A DNA stretch of 64,000 nt from contig NZ_LXVX01000012.1 in assembly GCF_001650725.1 (NCBI RefSeq), forward strand, positions 1 through 64,000, in the 5' to 3' direction. Below, piece after piece: positions 1-7,768 of the stretch. Under the pieces are notes generated by a model, which worked only from the letters and a program-made list of their open reading frames with translations, searched no databases and was not told the origin of the DNA. A program made the translations under genes and the position numbers. This DNA is from Sphingobium sp. TCM1 (GTDB lineage: Bacteria; Pseudomonadota; Alphaproteobacteria; Sphingomonadales; Sphingomonadaceae). The first letter of the stretch is position 1. The number at the start of each line of letters is the position of its first letter.

Positions 1-253
1 CGTGATCAATGCAGGTTGGTATTACGCAGCGAGGGCGCGTTAGACGCTGGCCCGTCCGATGCTTAACGAGCAAATATGTTTAGTTCGATAGACACTTTCG
101 GTAGACGCGGGATGACTTGATTATCGAATAATTCCGAGGCTTTACCTCGACATTAGGGACGGCATTCGGGGGGACCGTTTCAGGAGACTGTACGGTTTTG
201 GAACCGTTTGGAGTACGGTTTTCCAACGATTTCATGCTGTTCCGGGGGGGGGG
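1..253. other. Non-coding stretch left of tRNA-Lys with repeated ACGGTT/AACCGT motifs
   Basis: No convincing reading frame is visible in this stretch, which looks more AT-rich than the genes to its right. From 174 to 224 two imperfect direct copies of a unit (ACCGTTT..GGAG..TACGGTTTT) lie head to tail. Within them ACGGTT (192-197) and AACCGT (202-207) form an inverted repeat with a 4-base spacer, and another ACGGTT follows at 215-220. A run of ten G residues (244-253) directly abuts the CCA end of the tRNA. It could be a control region for a gene beyond the left edge, or the end of an element inserted at the tRNA; neither can be decided here. Confidence 0.5.
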
Positions 254-329
254 TGGTGAGCCCTGCTGGGTTCGAACCAGCGACCTACTGATTAAAAGTC
301 AGTTGCTCTACCGACTGAGCTAAGGGCCC
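254..329 (-). tRNA. tRNA-Lys (anticodon TTT)
   Basis: Read on the minus strand, the gene begins GGGCCCT at 329 and ends with an AGGGCTC acceptor arm, discriminator A and an encoded CCA (254-256). The acceptor stem pairs over 7 bp with one G-U. The anticodon loop CTTTTAA sits in a 5-bp stem and gives anticodon TTT, and the T loop TTCGAAC is canonical. The gene is 76 nt including CCA. Confidence 0.97.
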
Positions 330-370
330 CCGAAGAGGTGGTGGACCCCTAGAGGGGGCGGGGCGGATGG

Positions 371-880
371 TCAACCTCTTGTCGCGCGTTTCGCTTTTGC
401 TTTTTGCAGGCGCGCGCGCAGATGGCGGACGCGCAGTCCCGTGACCGGATCGGGCCACCCGCTCGCGATGGCGTGCAACGGGTTGAGAACGAAGGCCCGA
501 CTGCGAAAGGCGGCATGGGGAATCGTCAGTGTCCGGCTGTCCCATCGCCCGCCAGACCAGAGGATGATGTCGATGTCGACGCTGCGCGCGCCCCAGCGAC
601 GATGGCGGCGGCGGCCCAGGTGGTTTTCGACCTGTTGCAGAAGGGCGAGCATTGCCGGCGGGGCGAGGGGGCTTTCCACCAGCAGCGCCCCATTGGCGAA
701 GATACGGGCGGACGGACCGAGTGGCGGCGTCGCGATGGTCGGTGACACCGCTCGCAATCGGGTTTCCATTGCGATCAGCGCCGTCGCCTCCGCGAGCAGG
801 CGGGGCGGCGTGCGCCGGGCGGAAAGCGGCCGGTTCGATCCCAGCGCCAGCGCATAGATGTGGGTTCTTGTGTCCACCAT
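371..880 (-). CDS. folK: 2-amino-4-hydroxy-6-hydroxymethyldihydropteridine pyrophosphokinase
   Basis: FolK transfers pyrophosphate from ATP to 6-hydroxymethyl-dihydropterin in the cytosolic folate pathway. The protein has the family start IYALALGSNRP and, in the second half, the signature RRWGARSVDIDIILW, matching the conserved RWgpRtiDlDil motif whose Asp residues bind Mg. The start chosen is the ATG at 880 (MVDTRTHIY), giving 169 aa, the usual FolK length. An open frame continues upstream to 976 but would add an unrelated basic N-terminus. It is divergent from the glycosylase gene with only 23 bp between the starts. FolB of the same pathway is far away at 27.5 kb. Confidence 0.9.
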   Translation of the reverse strand: MVDTRTHIYALALGSNRPLSARRTPPRLLAEATALIAMETRLRAVSPTIATPPLGPSARIFANGALLVESPLAPPAMLALLQQVENHLGRRRHRRWGARSVDIDIILWSGGRWDSRTLTIPHAAFRSRAFVLNPLHAIASGWPDPVTGLRVRHLRARLQKAKAKRATRG

Positions 881-903
881 GGGGCTGCGCCTATCTGCTT
901 GCG

Positions 904-1560
904 ATGATCCTGGAAAGCCCCCTGCCTGAAACCGAGCCGCCGCGCGACTGCGCGCGCTGCCCCCGGCTGGTCGCATTGCGCGAGGAATGCCGCGCCGAAC
1001 ATCCTGACTGGTGGAATGCGCCGGTGCCGGCCTTTGGCGATCCCCAGGCGCGCATCGCCATCATCGGCCTGGCGCCGGGCCGGCAGGGCGCTAACCGGAC
1101 CGGACGCCCGTTCACGGGCGACCATGCCGGCACTCTGCTGTTCTCGACCTTGTCACGGCATGGACTGGTCGAAGGGCGCTATGACGGGCGCCCCGACGAT
1201 GGCCTAGTCCTGCGGGGGGCGATCATCCTCAATGCGGTCAAATGCCTGCCGCCGCAGAACAAGCCGGTGCCGCAGGAAATCCATAATTGCCGCCCGTTCC
1301 TGGCGGATGCCGTCGCGGCCTTGCCTCGCGCTCGCACCTTCGTCGCGCTGGGGGAGGTCGCGCACCAGTCGGCGGTGAAGATATTGGGCGGCAAGCTGCC
1401 CAAGGCGCGCTTTGCCCATCAGGCCGAACATAGGATGCCCGATGGCCGGATGCTGATCGACAGCTATCATTGCTCCCGATATAATCAGAATATCGGCCGG
1501 CTGACGGCGGACATGCTCGATGCGGTGTTTGCCCGCGCTGTGGAACTGGCAGCGATCTAG
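904..1560 (+). CDS. Family 5 (UdgB-type) uracil-DNA glycosylase with Fe-S cluster
   Basis: Predicted to excise uracil and some other deaminated bases from DNA in base-excision repair. The 218-aa protein has motif GLAPGRQGANRTGRPFTGD (55-73), which carries Ala-Pro-Gly rather than the GQDPYH of family 1 and is diagnostic of the UdgB family. The second active-site loop is HCSRYN (189-194). Four cysteines (C16, C19, C114, C129) are spaced as in 4Fe-4S glycosylases. The ATG at 904 is used because residues encoded further upstream resemble the antisense of folK. It shares a very short divergent intergenic region with folK. Confidence 0.87.
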   Translation: MILESPLPETEPPRDCARCPRLVALREECRAEHPDWWNAPVPAFGDPQARIAIIGLAPGRQGANRTGRPFTGDHAGTLLFSTLSRHGLVEGRYDGRPDDGLVLRGAIILNAVKCLPPQNKPVPQEIHNCRPFLADAVAALPRARTFVALGEVAHQSAVKILGGKLPKARFAHQAEHRMPDGRMLIDSYHCSRYNQNIGRLTADMLDAVFARAVELAAI

Positions 1561-1603
1561 ATATCGGCGCGACAAGGCGGAACCGGCAGGCGCAGCAACC
1601 CGG

Positions 1604-2887
1604 TCAGTGAATATCCCCGGCCAAGAGGTTCAGCGCCCTTGTCATCAGCGCGACGAATCTGGCCTCGTCGAGCCGCGCTGCGGGGTTGTTCCAGCTTCCG
1701 CTGACCGCATACCAGGCGCCGTCTCTCCCTTGCGCCAGCATGTTCATCGCCATGACGCCGGGTTCGCTGCCCCCCTTGTACCCCAGATAGCGCCAGCGCC
1801 GCGCGTCCGCCGGGGCAATGCCGGGATTGACGGCCAGGATCGGCAGCGCGTCGCCGCCATGAAGGCGCAGCCAGTCGAGCAGGGCGATCATGTCGCGGGA
1901 ACTTGCGAACCATTCGACGCTCTCGATCGCGACCGGCATTTCGGCGACGCTGCCCACATCGACCTTGTCCGCGGTCAGTCGCTGGGCAGATTCTCGCAGC
2001 AACGCGCGGCGCGAAGCGGGCGAACCCGCCTCGAAGCGCCGGCGCAGATCGCTGTTGGCGGGCATCTTGAGCGCGAACGCTTCGGCCGTGGTGAGCAGCG
2101 GCGATGCCGTTCCAGGATCGGCATGACCGGCGGCTTGCCGCATGGCATCGACCCGGTCGCGGCCCAGCGCGAGCAGCAGCGTGTCGCTGGCGCTATTGTC
2201 GCTTTCGGCGATCATTGCGGTGGCGAGGCTGTGCAGCGTCATGGGCGCCTTGTCCGGCCACGCCGCCAGCCGACCCGAAAAGCTCTTCGGACCGAGCGGG
2301 ATGCTGTCGCTCCAGCGATGTTCGCGGGCCGCGACGGCGCGCGCCAGTTCCGCGAGGATGTAGAGCTTGAAGCTGGAGCCGGTCGCCATCTGCGTATCGG
2401 TGCGATGGCCGTACAATATTTGCGGGCCTGCGTCGGTCAGCCTGGCGATGGCGAAGGCGGTCGAGCCGGGCAGGGCGGCAATGTCGGCCATCACCTTGTC
2501 CAGGCTGTCATGGGCGGTACGCGCGCCGATGATGTGCAGGCCGATCACGCGATGGGGCGGTTGCGGGGAGATGACGAGGGTGAAGCCCACGGTTGCTCGC
2601 TCGAATCGGATTTCGACCTGGCCGGCCGTTGCGGTCTCGCTGCGGACCGATCCGAGGGAAAGGGGCTGGCCGTGCCGGGCGCGCAGATCGGCCGCGACCG
2701 CGCGCCAGCGATCGACCGGCACGGCGTCGCGGAAGAGGGGCGCAAAATAATCATCCTCGTCACCCGGAGCGGCGAGGATGCGAACCAGTTGTTCGGCGCG
2801 GGATCGATAGGTCGGATCGGCCTGGGCCGATGCGCGCATGGGAAGGGCCAGGAGAATCAGCGCGAACAGGATCGACCATGGACGCAC
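1604..2887 (-). CDS. Exported class A beta-lactamase-like serine hydrolase
   Basis: A 427-aa protein with a cleavable signal peptide (1-21, cleavage near ASA-QA). After an approximately 120-residue N-terminal domain comes a penicillin-binding/serine beta-lactamase fold: S171-S-F-K174 is the SxxK nucleophile motif, S229-D-N231 the SDN motif and K371-G-G the KTG equivalent. It is longer than a secreted class A beta-lactamase (about 290 aa) because of the extra N-terminal domain. KGG instead of KTG and the absence of a clear omega-loop ExxLN motif make true penicillin hydrolysis uncertain; it may be a peptidoglycan- or peptide-directed hydrolase. It follows parE on the same strand after a 50-bp gap. 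Confidence 0.78.
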   Translation of the reverse strand: MRPWSILFALILLALPMRASAQADPTYRSRAEQLVRILAAPGDEDDYFAPLFRDAVPVDRWRAVAADLRARHGQPLSLGSVRSETATAGQVEIRFERATVGFTLVISPQPPHRVIGLHIIGARTAHDSLDKVMADIAALPGSTAFAIARLTDAGPQILYGHRTDTQMATGSSFKLYILAELARAVAAREHRWSDSIPLGPKSFSGRLAAWPDKAPMTLHSLATAMIAESDNSASDTLLLALGRDRVDAMRQAAGHADPGTASPLLTTAEAFALKMPANSDLRRRFEAGSPASRRALLRESAQRLTADKVDVGSVAEMPVAIESVEWFASSRDMIALLDWLRLHGGDALPILAVNPGIAPADARRWRYLGYKGGSEPGVMAMNMLAQGRDGAWYAVSGSWNNPAARLDEARFVALMTRALNLLAGDIH

Positions 2888-2937
2888 GCGCTACCTCCGC
2901 CGGTTTCGGACCGAAGGAAAAGCCATCGGTCCGGTCC

Positions 2938-4914
2938 TCACGCGTCGATCGCTTCCTCGTCCACCGCTGCGGCATTTTCCTGGATGAAGGCGAAGCGGTG
3001 GGCGGGGTTGGTGCCCATCAGCCGGTCGACCAGGTCGCGAACCTGCTGTCGGTCCTCGACATCGTCGGGCAGCGTGATGCGGATCAGCATCCGTGTCTTG
3101 GGGTCCATGGTGGTTTCGCGCAGCTGCATCGGGTTCATTTCGCCCAGACCCTTGAAGCGGCTGATATCGACCTTCTTGCCCTTGAACTCCTTGGCCAGCA
3201 GTTCCTCGCGATGGGCGTCATCTTTGGCGTACAGGCTCTTGCCGCCCGCGACCAGGCGGTAAAGCGGGGGCTGTGCCAGATAGAGATGCCCGCGCCGCAC
3301 CAGTTCCGGCATTTCCTGGAAGAAGAAGGTCATCAGCAAAGTGGCGATATGCGCGCCATCGACATCGGCGTCGGTCATGATGACGATGCGTTCATAGCGC
3401 AGATTGTCGGGATTGCAGTCCTTGCGCGTGCCGCAGCCCAGCGCCAGGATCATGTCGGCAATTTCCTGGTTGGCCAGTATCTTGGCGGTGTTCGCTGATG
3501 CAACGTTGAGGATCTTGCCGCGCAGCGGCAGGATCGCCTGGGTCTTGCGATCGCGCGCCTGCTTGGCGGAACCGCCGGCGGAATCGCCTTCGACCAGGAA
3601 GATTTCGGCGCCTTCGGGATCATCATTGGAACAGTCGGTGAGCTTGCCGGGCAGGCGCAGCTTGCGGCTGTTGGTGGCGGTCTTGCGCTTGACCTCCTTC
3701 TCCTGCTTGCGCTTCAGGCGCTCGTCCATGCGATCCAGCACATAGGCTAGCAGCGCCTTGCCCCGGTCCATATGGTCGGTGAGATAATGGTCGAAATGGT
3801 CGCGCACGGCATTTTCCACCAGCCGCGCCGCATCGGGGCTGGTCAGCCGATCCTTCGTCTGGCTCTGGAACTGGGGATCGCGGATGAAGACGGACAGCAT
3901 GATCTCCGACGAGGTCATGATATCGTCGGCGGTGATGTCCTTCGCCTTCTTCTGGCCGACAAGATCGCCGAACGCCCGGATGCCCTTCACCAACGCGGCG
4001 CGCAGGCCGGCCTCATGGGTGCCGCCGTCCGGCGTCGGAATGGTGTTGCAATACCAGCTGTAGCTGCCGTCCGACCAGAGCGGCCAGGCGACCGCCCATT
4101 CGACCCGGCCCGCTATGCCCGGGAAATCCTGATTGCCCGAAAAAAAGACGCTGGTCGCACAGTCGCGGTCGCCGACCTGCTCCTTCAGATGGTCGGCAAG
4201 GCCGCCGGGAAACTGGAAGACAGCCTCAGCGGGCGTGTCGTCGCTGATGAGCGAGGGGTCGCATTTCCAGCGTATCTCCACGCCCGCGAACAGATAGGCC
4301 TTGGATCGGGCCAGGCGGTGGAGGCGGGCGGGCTTGAACTTCTGTTCGCCGAAAATCTCGGTGTCGGGAATGAAGCTGACCGACGTGCCGCGCCGGTTGG
4401 GCGCCGCGCCGACCTTCTCCAGCGCGGTCCTGGGCAGCCCCTGCGAGAAGCTCTGGCGGAACAGCTCCTTGTTGCGCGCCACTTCGACCACGGTCGTGGT
4501 GGAAAGCGCATTGACCACCGAAATGCCCACGCCATGCAGGCCGCCGGAGGTGGCATAAGCCTTCCCCTCGAACTTGCCGCCCGAATGGAGCGTGGTGAGG
4601 ATCACCTCCAGTGCCGACTTGTCCGGGAATTTGGGATGCGGATCGACGGGAATGCCACGGCCATTGTCGGTGATGGTCAGACGGTTGCCCGCTTCCAGCG
4701 TCACCTCGATCCGGGTGGCGTGACCCGCGACCGCTTCGTCCATGCTGTTGTCCAGCACCTCGCTGGCGAGATGGTGCAGCGCGCGCTCGTCCGTGCCGCC
4801 GATATACATGCCCGGACGCCGGCGCACCGGCTCCAGTCCTTCCAGCACCTCGATAGTGGAAGCATCATATTGCTGCGTGGGTGAGGTGTTGGCGGCGAAC
4901 AGGTCTTCGGACAT
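2938..4914 (-). CDS. parE: DNA topoisomerase IV subunit B
   Basis: ATPase subunit of topoisomerase IV, which decatenates daughter chromosomes together with ParC (encoded at 20.3 kb here). The order is a GHKL ATPase (EVLDNSMDEA, DNGRGIPV, LHGVGISVVNAL), a transducer domain, then TOPRIM (VEGDSAGGSAKQ, TDADVDGAHI) and the C-terminal RFKGLGEMNP segment. At 658 aa it lacks the GyrB-type insert and is the length of an alphaproteobacterial ParE. The ATG at 4914 is preferred over an in-frame GTG at 4920. GyrB is the only realistic alternative; the length and the KGLGEMNP context favour ParE. Confidence 0.93.
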   Translation of the reverse strand: MSEDLFAANTSPTQQYDASTIEVLEGLEPVRRRPGMYIGGTDERALHHLASEVLDNSMDEAVAGHATRIEVTLEAGNRLTITDNGRGIPVDPHPKFPDKSALEVILTTLHSGGKFEGKAYATSGGLHGVGISVVNALSTTTVVEVARNKELFRQSFSQGLPRTALEKVGAAPNRRGTSVSFIPDTEIFGEQKFKPARLHRLARSKAYLFAGVEIRWKCDPSLISDDTPAEAVFQFPGGLADHLKEQVGDRDCATSVFFSGNQDFPGIAGRVEWAVAWPLWSDGSYSWYCNTIPTPDGGTHEAGLRAALVKGIRAFGDLVGQKKAKDITADDIMTSSEIMLSVFIRDPQFQSQTKDRLTSPDAARLVENAVRDHFDHYLTDHMDRGKALLAYVLDRMDERLKRKQEKEVKRKTATNSRKLRLPGKLTDCSNDDPEGAEIFLVEGDSAGGSAKQARDRKTQAILPLRGKILNVASANTAKILANQEIADMILALGCGTRKDCNPDNLRYERIVIMTDADVDGAHIATLLMTFFFQEMPELVRRGHLYLAQPPLYRLVAGGKSLYAKDDAHREELLAKEFKGKKVDISRFKGLGEMNPMQLRETTMDPKTRMLIRITLPDDVEDRQQVRDLVDRLMGTNPAHRFAFIQENAAAVDEEAIDA

Positions 4915-4950
4915 GGGCACAAGCTATAAGCGGGCGGGCGAAGGGCGCAA

Positions 4951-5001
4951 GGGTTGCAAGCGGGCAACCCCAGCAAAGAAAAGTAACAGATTGCAGTGCA
5001 A
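4951..5001. promoter_or_regulatory. Inverted repeats upstream of the outer-membrane protein gene
   Basis: In the divergent region between parE and the barrel gene, GGGTTGC (4951-4957) and GCAACCC (4964-4970) form a perfect 7-bp inverted repeat with a 6-base spacer. TTGCA-G-TGCAA (4991-5001) is a second palindrome 70 bp before the ATG. These may be operator or promoter elements; no regulator is identified. Confidence 0.35.
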
Positions 5002-5072
5002 CAAAAATTGGGGTGGCTCGTTTGCGCTGGCGATGGCGGATCGAATGACCGCTCAGGCGAGGAGAAATAATT

Positions 5073-5915
5073 ATGAAGTTGATCGCGATCGCGCCGCTTG
5101 GCGCCACCCTGGCGTTTGTTCTGGCGACGCCGGCCCTTGCGCAGGACAGCGGCGGCGGGGTCGATTGGACCGGGCCCTATGTCGGCGGTTCGTTCGGCTA
5201 TAATTGGCAGAAGCGGGATGGCGGCGAGCATCTGCGTTTCGATACCGATGCCGACGGCGTCTATGACGATGCCGTGACCACCGCTGCCGGCGCCAATGCC
5301 TTTTCGCCGGGCACCTGCGGCGGCGCGGCGCGCGGGGCGACTCCGGGCGCCGGCTGCAACAGCGACAAGGACGCGATCGGCTGGATGGGGCATGTCGGCT
5401 ATGACATGCAGTTCGGCAGCCTGGTGGCTGGCGTCGTCGCCGAAGCCGGCCAAGCCTATGTCGACGACAAGGTCAGCGAATTTTCGACGACCCCGGCATT
5501 CTACACCATGCGGCGCAAGATCGACTGGAATGCCAATCTGCGCGCGCGGCTGGGCTATACGACGCCTGGCGGCATAATGCCTTACATCACCGGAGGCTTG
5601 GCCTACGCCAAGGTGAAAAATAATTTCAACACCAGTAACGGCGTCAACAGCTTCACGGAGGAAAGCCGGAGCGAGGATGGTTGGGGCTGGACCATGGGCG
5701 GCGGTGTCGAGGCCAAGGTTTCGAGCAATTTCTCGATCGGCGCGCGCTATTTGTGGACCCGTTACAATGTCGGCGACTATCGGGTCGATGTCGGCGCGGG
5801 CAGCGCGCCGGCGACCAATCCCTTCCGGATCACCCCGTCGGGCGGCGCCAGCATCAATCGCGGCGACAAGTTCGACACGCAAAGCGTGATGGTGACGACC
5901 AGCTTCCGCTTCTGA
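5073..5915 (+). CDS. Outer-membrane beta-barrel protein (Omp25/OmpA-like)
   Basis: A 280-aa exported protein with a signal peptide (1-23, cleavage at ALA-QD). The mature part starts with the WTGPYVGGSFGYNW signature of alphaproteobacterial small barrel proteins such as Omp25/Omp31. It alternates Gly- and aromatic-rich strands (GHVGYDMQFG, LRARLGY, YITGGLAYAKV, WTMGGGVEAKV, GARYLWTRY) and ends with Phe in SFRF, the C-terminal signal for BAM-mediated insertion. An insert around residues 70-95 carries two Cys residues (TCGG, GCNS) that could form a disulfide. A GGAGA ribosome site precedes the ATG. The role is probably structural or in outer-membrane stability; the substrate is unknown. Confidence 0.85.
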   Translation: MKLIAIAPLGATLAFVLATPALAQDSGGGVDWTGPYVGGSFGYNWQKRDGGEHLRFDTDADGVYDDAVTTAAGANAFSPGTCGGAARGATPGAGCNSDKDAIGWMGHVGYDMQFGSLVAGVVAEAGQAYVDDKVSEFSTTPAFYTMRRKIDWNANLRARLGYTTPGGIMPYITGGLAYAKVKNNFNTSNGVNSFTEESRSEDGWGWTMGGGVEAKVSSNFSIGARYLWTRYNVGDYRVDVGAGSAPATNPFRITPSGGASINRGDKFDTQSVMVTTSFRF

Positions 5916-5932
5916 TTGTTCGATATGAATGG

Positions 5933-5967
5933 AAAAGGGCCGGCTCCCCTGGGGAACCGGCCCTTTT
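5933..5967. terminator. Bidirectional rho-independent terminator
   Basis: AAAAGGGCCGGCTCC and GGAACCGGCCCTTTT form a stem with one C-A mismatch around a short loop, with A and T tracts on either side. It lies between the convergent barrel gene and gcrA and can serve both. Confidence 0.85.
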
Positions 5968-5975
5968 CGATAGGC

Positions 5976-6668
5976 TTACCGAACGCGCGGGCCGCCAAAC
6001 GGCATCGGCGGCGGTGGGCGGCGCGTGCCGCGCGGCAACTGCGCCTGATAGGCGCGCCCGCAATGCTCGACGCAATAGGGGAAACCGGGGTTCACCTGCT
6101 CACCGCAGAAATGGAAGTCGGGCTCGCCCGGATGCCCCATCGGCCACTTGCAGATACGCTCGGTCAGGTCGAGCAGGCTGGTCTTGTCTGCGATTTCCGG
6201 GCTGGGCTTGGCCGGTACGAGACGGCGCGGCGGCGCGGGCGGGATCGGTGCCTGCTGGTCGCCCGGACCCTGGCGCAGGAAGCCGCCGGGGCCGACCGAG
6301 ACGATGCGCGGCTGCGGCGGAGGGGGCGGCGCATCCGCGGACACCGCGGCAACTGCGGGCGCAGCCGGAGCGGCGGGCGCGACCGGCGCTGGCTGGCGCG
6401 GCGGGGCCGGTGGCGGTGCGATCGGTGCGGCGGCTGCGCGCGGCGCCTCCACTTCGGGTGCGGGGGCGGGCTTGCGCGGCGGGGCGGCCTTCTTGGGCGC
6501 CTCGTTCGCCTTTACCGGCGAGGGGCGGGATTGCAGGCCCAGGCGATGCGCCTTGCCGATCACCGCATTGCGGCTGACGCCGCCCAGTTCGTCCGCAATC
6601 TGGCTGGCGGTCAGGCCACGTTCCCACATCGCCTTGAGCTGGTCGATACGCTCGTCGGTCCAGGACAA
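5976..6668 (-). CDS. gcrA: GcrA cell-cycle regulator
   Basis: GcrA binds sigma70-RNA polymerase and activates promoters bearing CcrM-methylated GANTC sites in alphaproteobacteria. Residues 1-45 (SWTDERIDQLKAMW..SRNAVIGKAHRLGL) are the conserved DNA-binding domain. Residues about 165-215 form the C-terminal sigma-interacting part with ICKWPMG, FHFCGEQ and PYCVEHC. The two are joined by a very Pro/Ala-rich linker (about 55-140), so the protein has 230 aa against roughly 170 in Caulobacter. It is followed by a terminator and faces away from the ABC permease, with a perfect 18-bp palindrome upstream. Confidence 0.93.
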   Translation of the reverse strand: MSWTDERIDQLKAMWERGLTASQIADELGGVSRNAVIGKAHRLGLQSRPSPVKANEAPKKAAPPRKPAPAPEVEAPRAAAAPIAPPPAPPRQPAPVAPAAPAAPAVAAVSADAPPPPPQPRIVSVGPGGFLRQGPGDQQAPIPPAPPRRLVPAKPSPEIADKTSLLDLTERICKWPMGHPGEPDFHFCGEQVNPGFPYCVEHCGRAYQAQLPRGTRRPPPPMPFGGPRVR

Positions 6669-6694
6669 TGAAAACTCCTCAAAAATCGTCTATG

Positions 6695-6712
6695 GCTTCC
6701 CATATGGGAAGC
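6695..6712. promoter_or_regulatory. Perfect 18-bp palindrome between gcrA and an ABC permease gene
   Basis: GCTTCCCATATGGGAAGC is a perfect dyad centred 35 bp upstream of the gcrA start and 82 bp upstream of the permease start. Its position and symmetry suit a dimeric repressor site acting on gcrA, the permease, or both. The cognate regulator is unknown. Confidence 0.5.
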
Positions 6713-6784
6713 GCGGCGCGCAGGTTCAAATCCCCGGACCTGACCCCTTGCGGCACAACGGTTCAGCCGATAGTCGATCTGCCC

Positions 6785-7633
6785 ATGAACGACCAGCCCA
6801 AAATTGCCACCGAATCGTTGTTTGCCGAACCGGGGGTGCCGCAGATACGGAACGTGAACTGGGCTGGCACCTGGGCGCTCTATCGCAAGGAAGTGCGCCG
6901 TTTCATGAAGGTGCAACTCCAGACGGTATGGGCGCCGGCGATCACCACGCTCATGTTCCTCATCATCTTCATCGTCGCGCTGGGCGGCGGCGGTCGTACC
7001 GTGACGCTACGCGGGGAGGCGGTCCCCTTTGCCGACTTCATCGCGCCCGGCCTCATCATCATGGGCATGATCAACGCCTGTTTCGCGAATGCCAGCTTCT
7101 CGCTGATGGTGGGGAAGGTGCAGGGGACTCTGGTCGACTATCTGATGCCACCTATTTCGGTTGGTGAACTGCTGTTCGCGCTCGCGGCCTCCTCGGTGAC
7201 GCGCGCGGTGCTGGTGGGCTGTGCCCTTTGGCTGGCGATGGTGGCCTGGCCCGGCGTCCATGTGACGCCGGCGCATCTCTGGGCGGTGATCTGGTTCGGC
7301 CTGCTCGGTACCAGCTTCATCGCCTTTCTTGGTGTGCTGACGTCAATCTGGGCGGAAAAGTTCGATCATGGCGCGGCGATCACCAATTTCGTGATCGGTC
7401 CGCTCGCGCTGCTGTCGGGCACTTTTTATTCGATCGACCGGCTGCCACCTTTTTTTCAGGGGATCAGCCATGCCAACCCCTTCTTCTACATTATCTCGGG
7501 ATTCCGCTACGGTTTCGTCGCGGCGGCGGATACCAATGTGGCGACGGGCAGCCTCGTGCTGCTGGCGCTCAACCTGATCTTCGGTGGTCTCTGCTATGGC
7601 CTTTTGCGCCGGGGCTGGAAGATCAAGGCCTGA
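6785..7633 (+). CDS. ABC-2 type transporter permease
   Basis: A 282-aa inner-membrane protein with six predicted membrane segments (for example TTLMFLIIFIVALG, FIAPGLIIMGMINA, VLVGCALWLAMVA, FGLLGTSFIAFLGVL, FVIGPLALLSGTF, LVLLALNLIFGGL) and the ABC-2 motif around PLALLSGTFYSIDRLP..ISHANPFFYIISGFRY. This resembles the YadH/NodJ group that exports lipid-linked or other large substrates or drugs. The ATG at 6785 (MNDQPKIATES) is chosen; the open frame continues upstream through the palindrome but the extra residues look non-coding. No ATP-binding partner is adjacent, so the ATPase must be encoded elsewhere. Confidence 0.85.
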   Translation: MNDQPKIATESLFAEPGVPQIRNVNWAGTWALYRKEVRRFMKVQLQTVWAPAITTLMFLIIFIVALGGGGRTVTLRGEAVPFADFIAPGLIIMGMINACFANASFSLMVGKVQGTLVDYLMPPISVGELLFALAASSVTRAVLVGCALWLAMVAWPGVHVTPAHLWAVIWFGLLGTSFIAFLGVLTSIWAEKFDHGAAITNFVIGPLALLSGTFYSIDRLPPFFQGISHANPFFYIISGFRYGFVAAADTNVATGSLVLLALNLIFGGLCYGLLRRGWKIKA

Positions 7634-7639
7634 GCCGCT

Positions 7640-7768
7640 TCAGATAAATGCGAAAAGAACCGGCATGACGATCATCATGCCGGTCAGCAGCAGGGCTGCG
7701 ATCATCCAGTGACGGATGCGAGGAAGGGCGCGGTGATGACCATGCCCTTCCTCCCAGGGCCAGATCAA
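7640..7768 (-). CDS. Putative 42-aa single-pass membrane micro-protein coupled to ugd
   Basis: This frame is too short for routine calling. It begins at a TTG (7768) that overlaps the TGA of ugd (TTGA), with an in-frame TAG a few codons upstream. It encodes a short head with WPWEEGHGHHR, a basic stretch (RIRHW) and a hydrophobic helix (MIAALLLTGMMIVMPVLF), ending in FAFI. The layout (charged head, aromatic belt, one membrane helix) resembles many sphingomonad micro-proteins. A GGAGG-like ribosome site is not evident, so translation would depend on coupling to ugd. The product is inferred from composition only and has no recognised family. Confidence 0.5.
   Translation of the reverse strand: MIWPWEEGHGHHRALPRIRHWMIAALLLTGMMIVMPVLFAFI

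Noticed and set aside
1604-2887. Acquired beta-lactamase resistance gene
   Set aside because: KGG motif, extra N-terminal domain and a chromosomal housekeeping setting argue against a dedicated resistance enzyme.
1520-3262. Long plus-strand open frames opposite the beta-lactamase-like and parE genes
   Set aside because: GC-rich DNA gives long antisense frames; codons and motifs support the minus-strand genes.
6711-6755. T-arm-like GGTTCAAATCC near 6721
   Set aside because: Looks like part of a tRNA, but the flanking bases do not form a T stem and no acceptor or anticodon arms pair.
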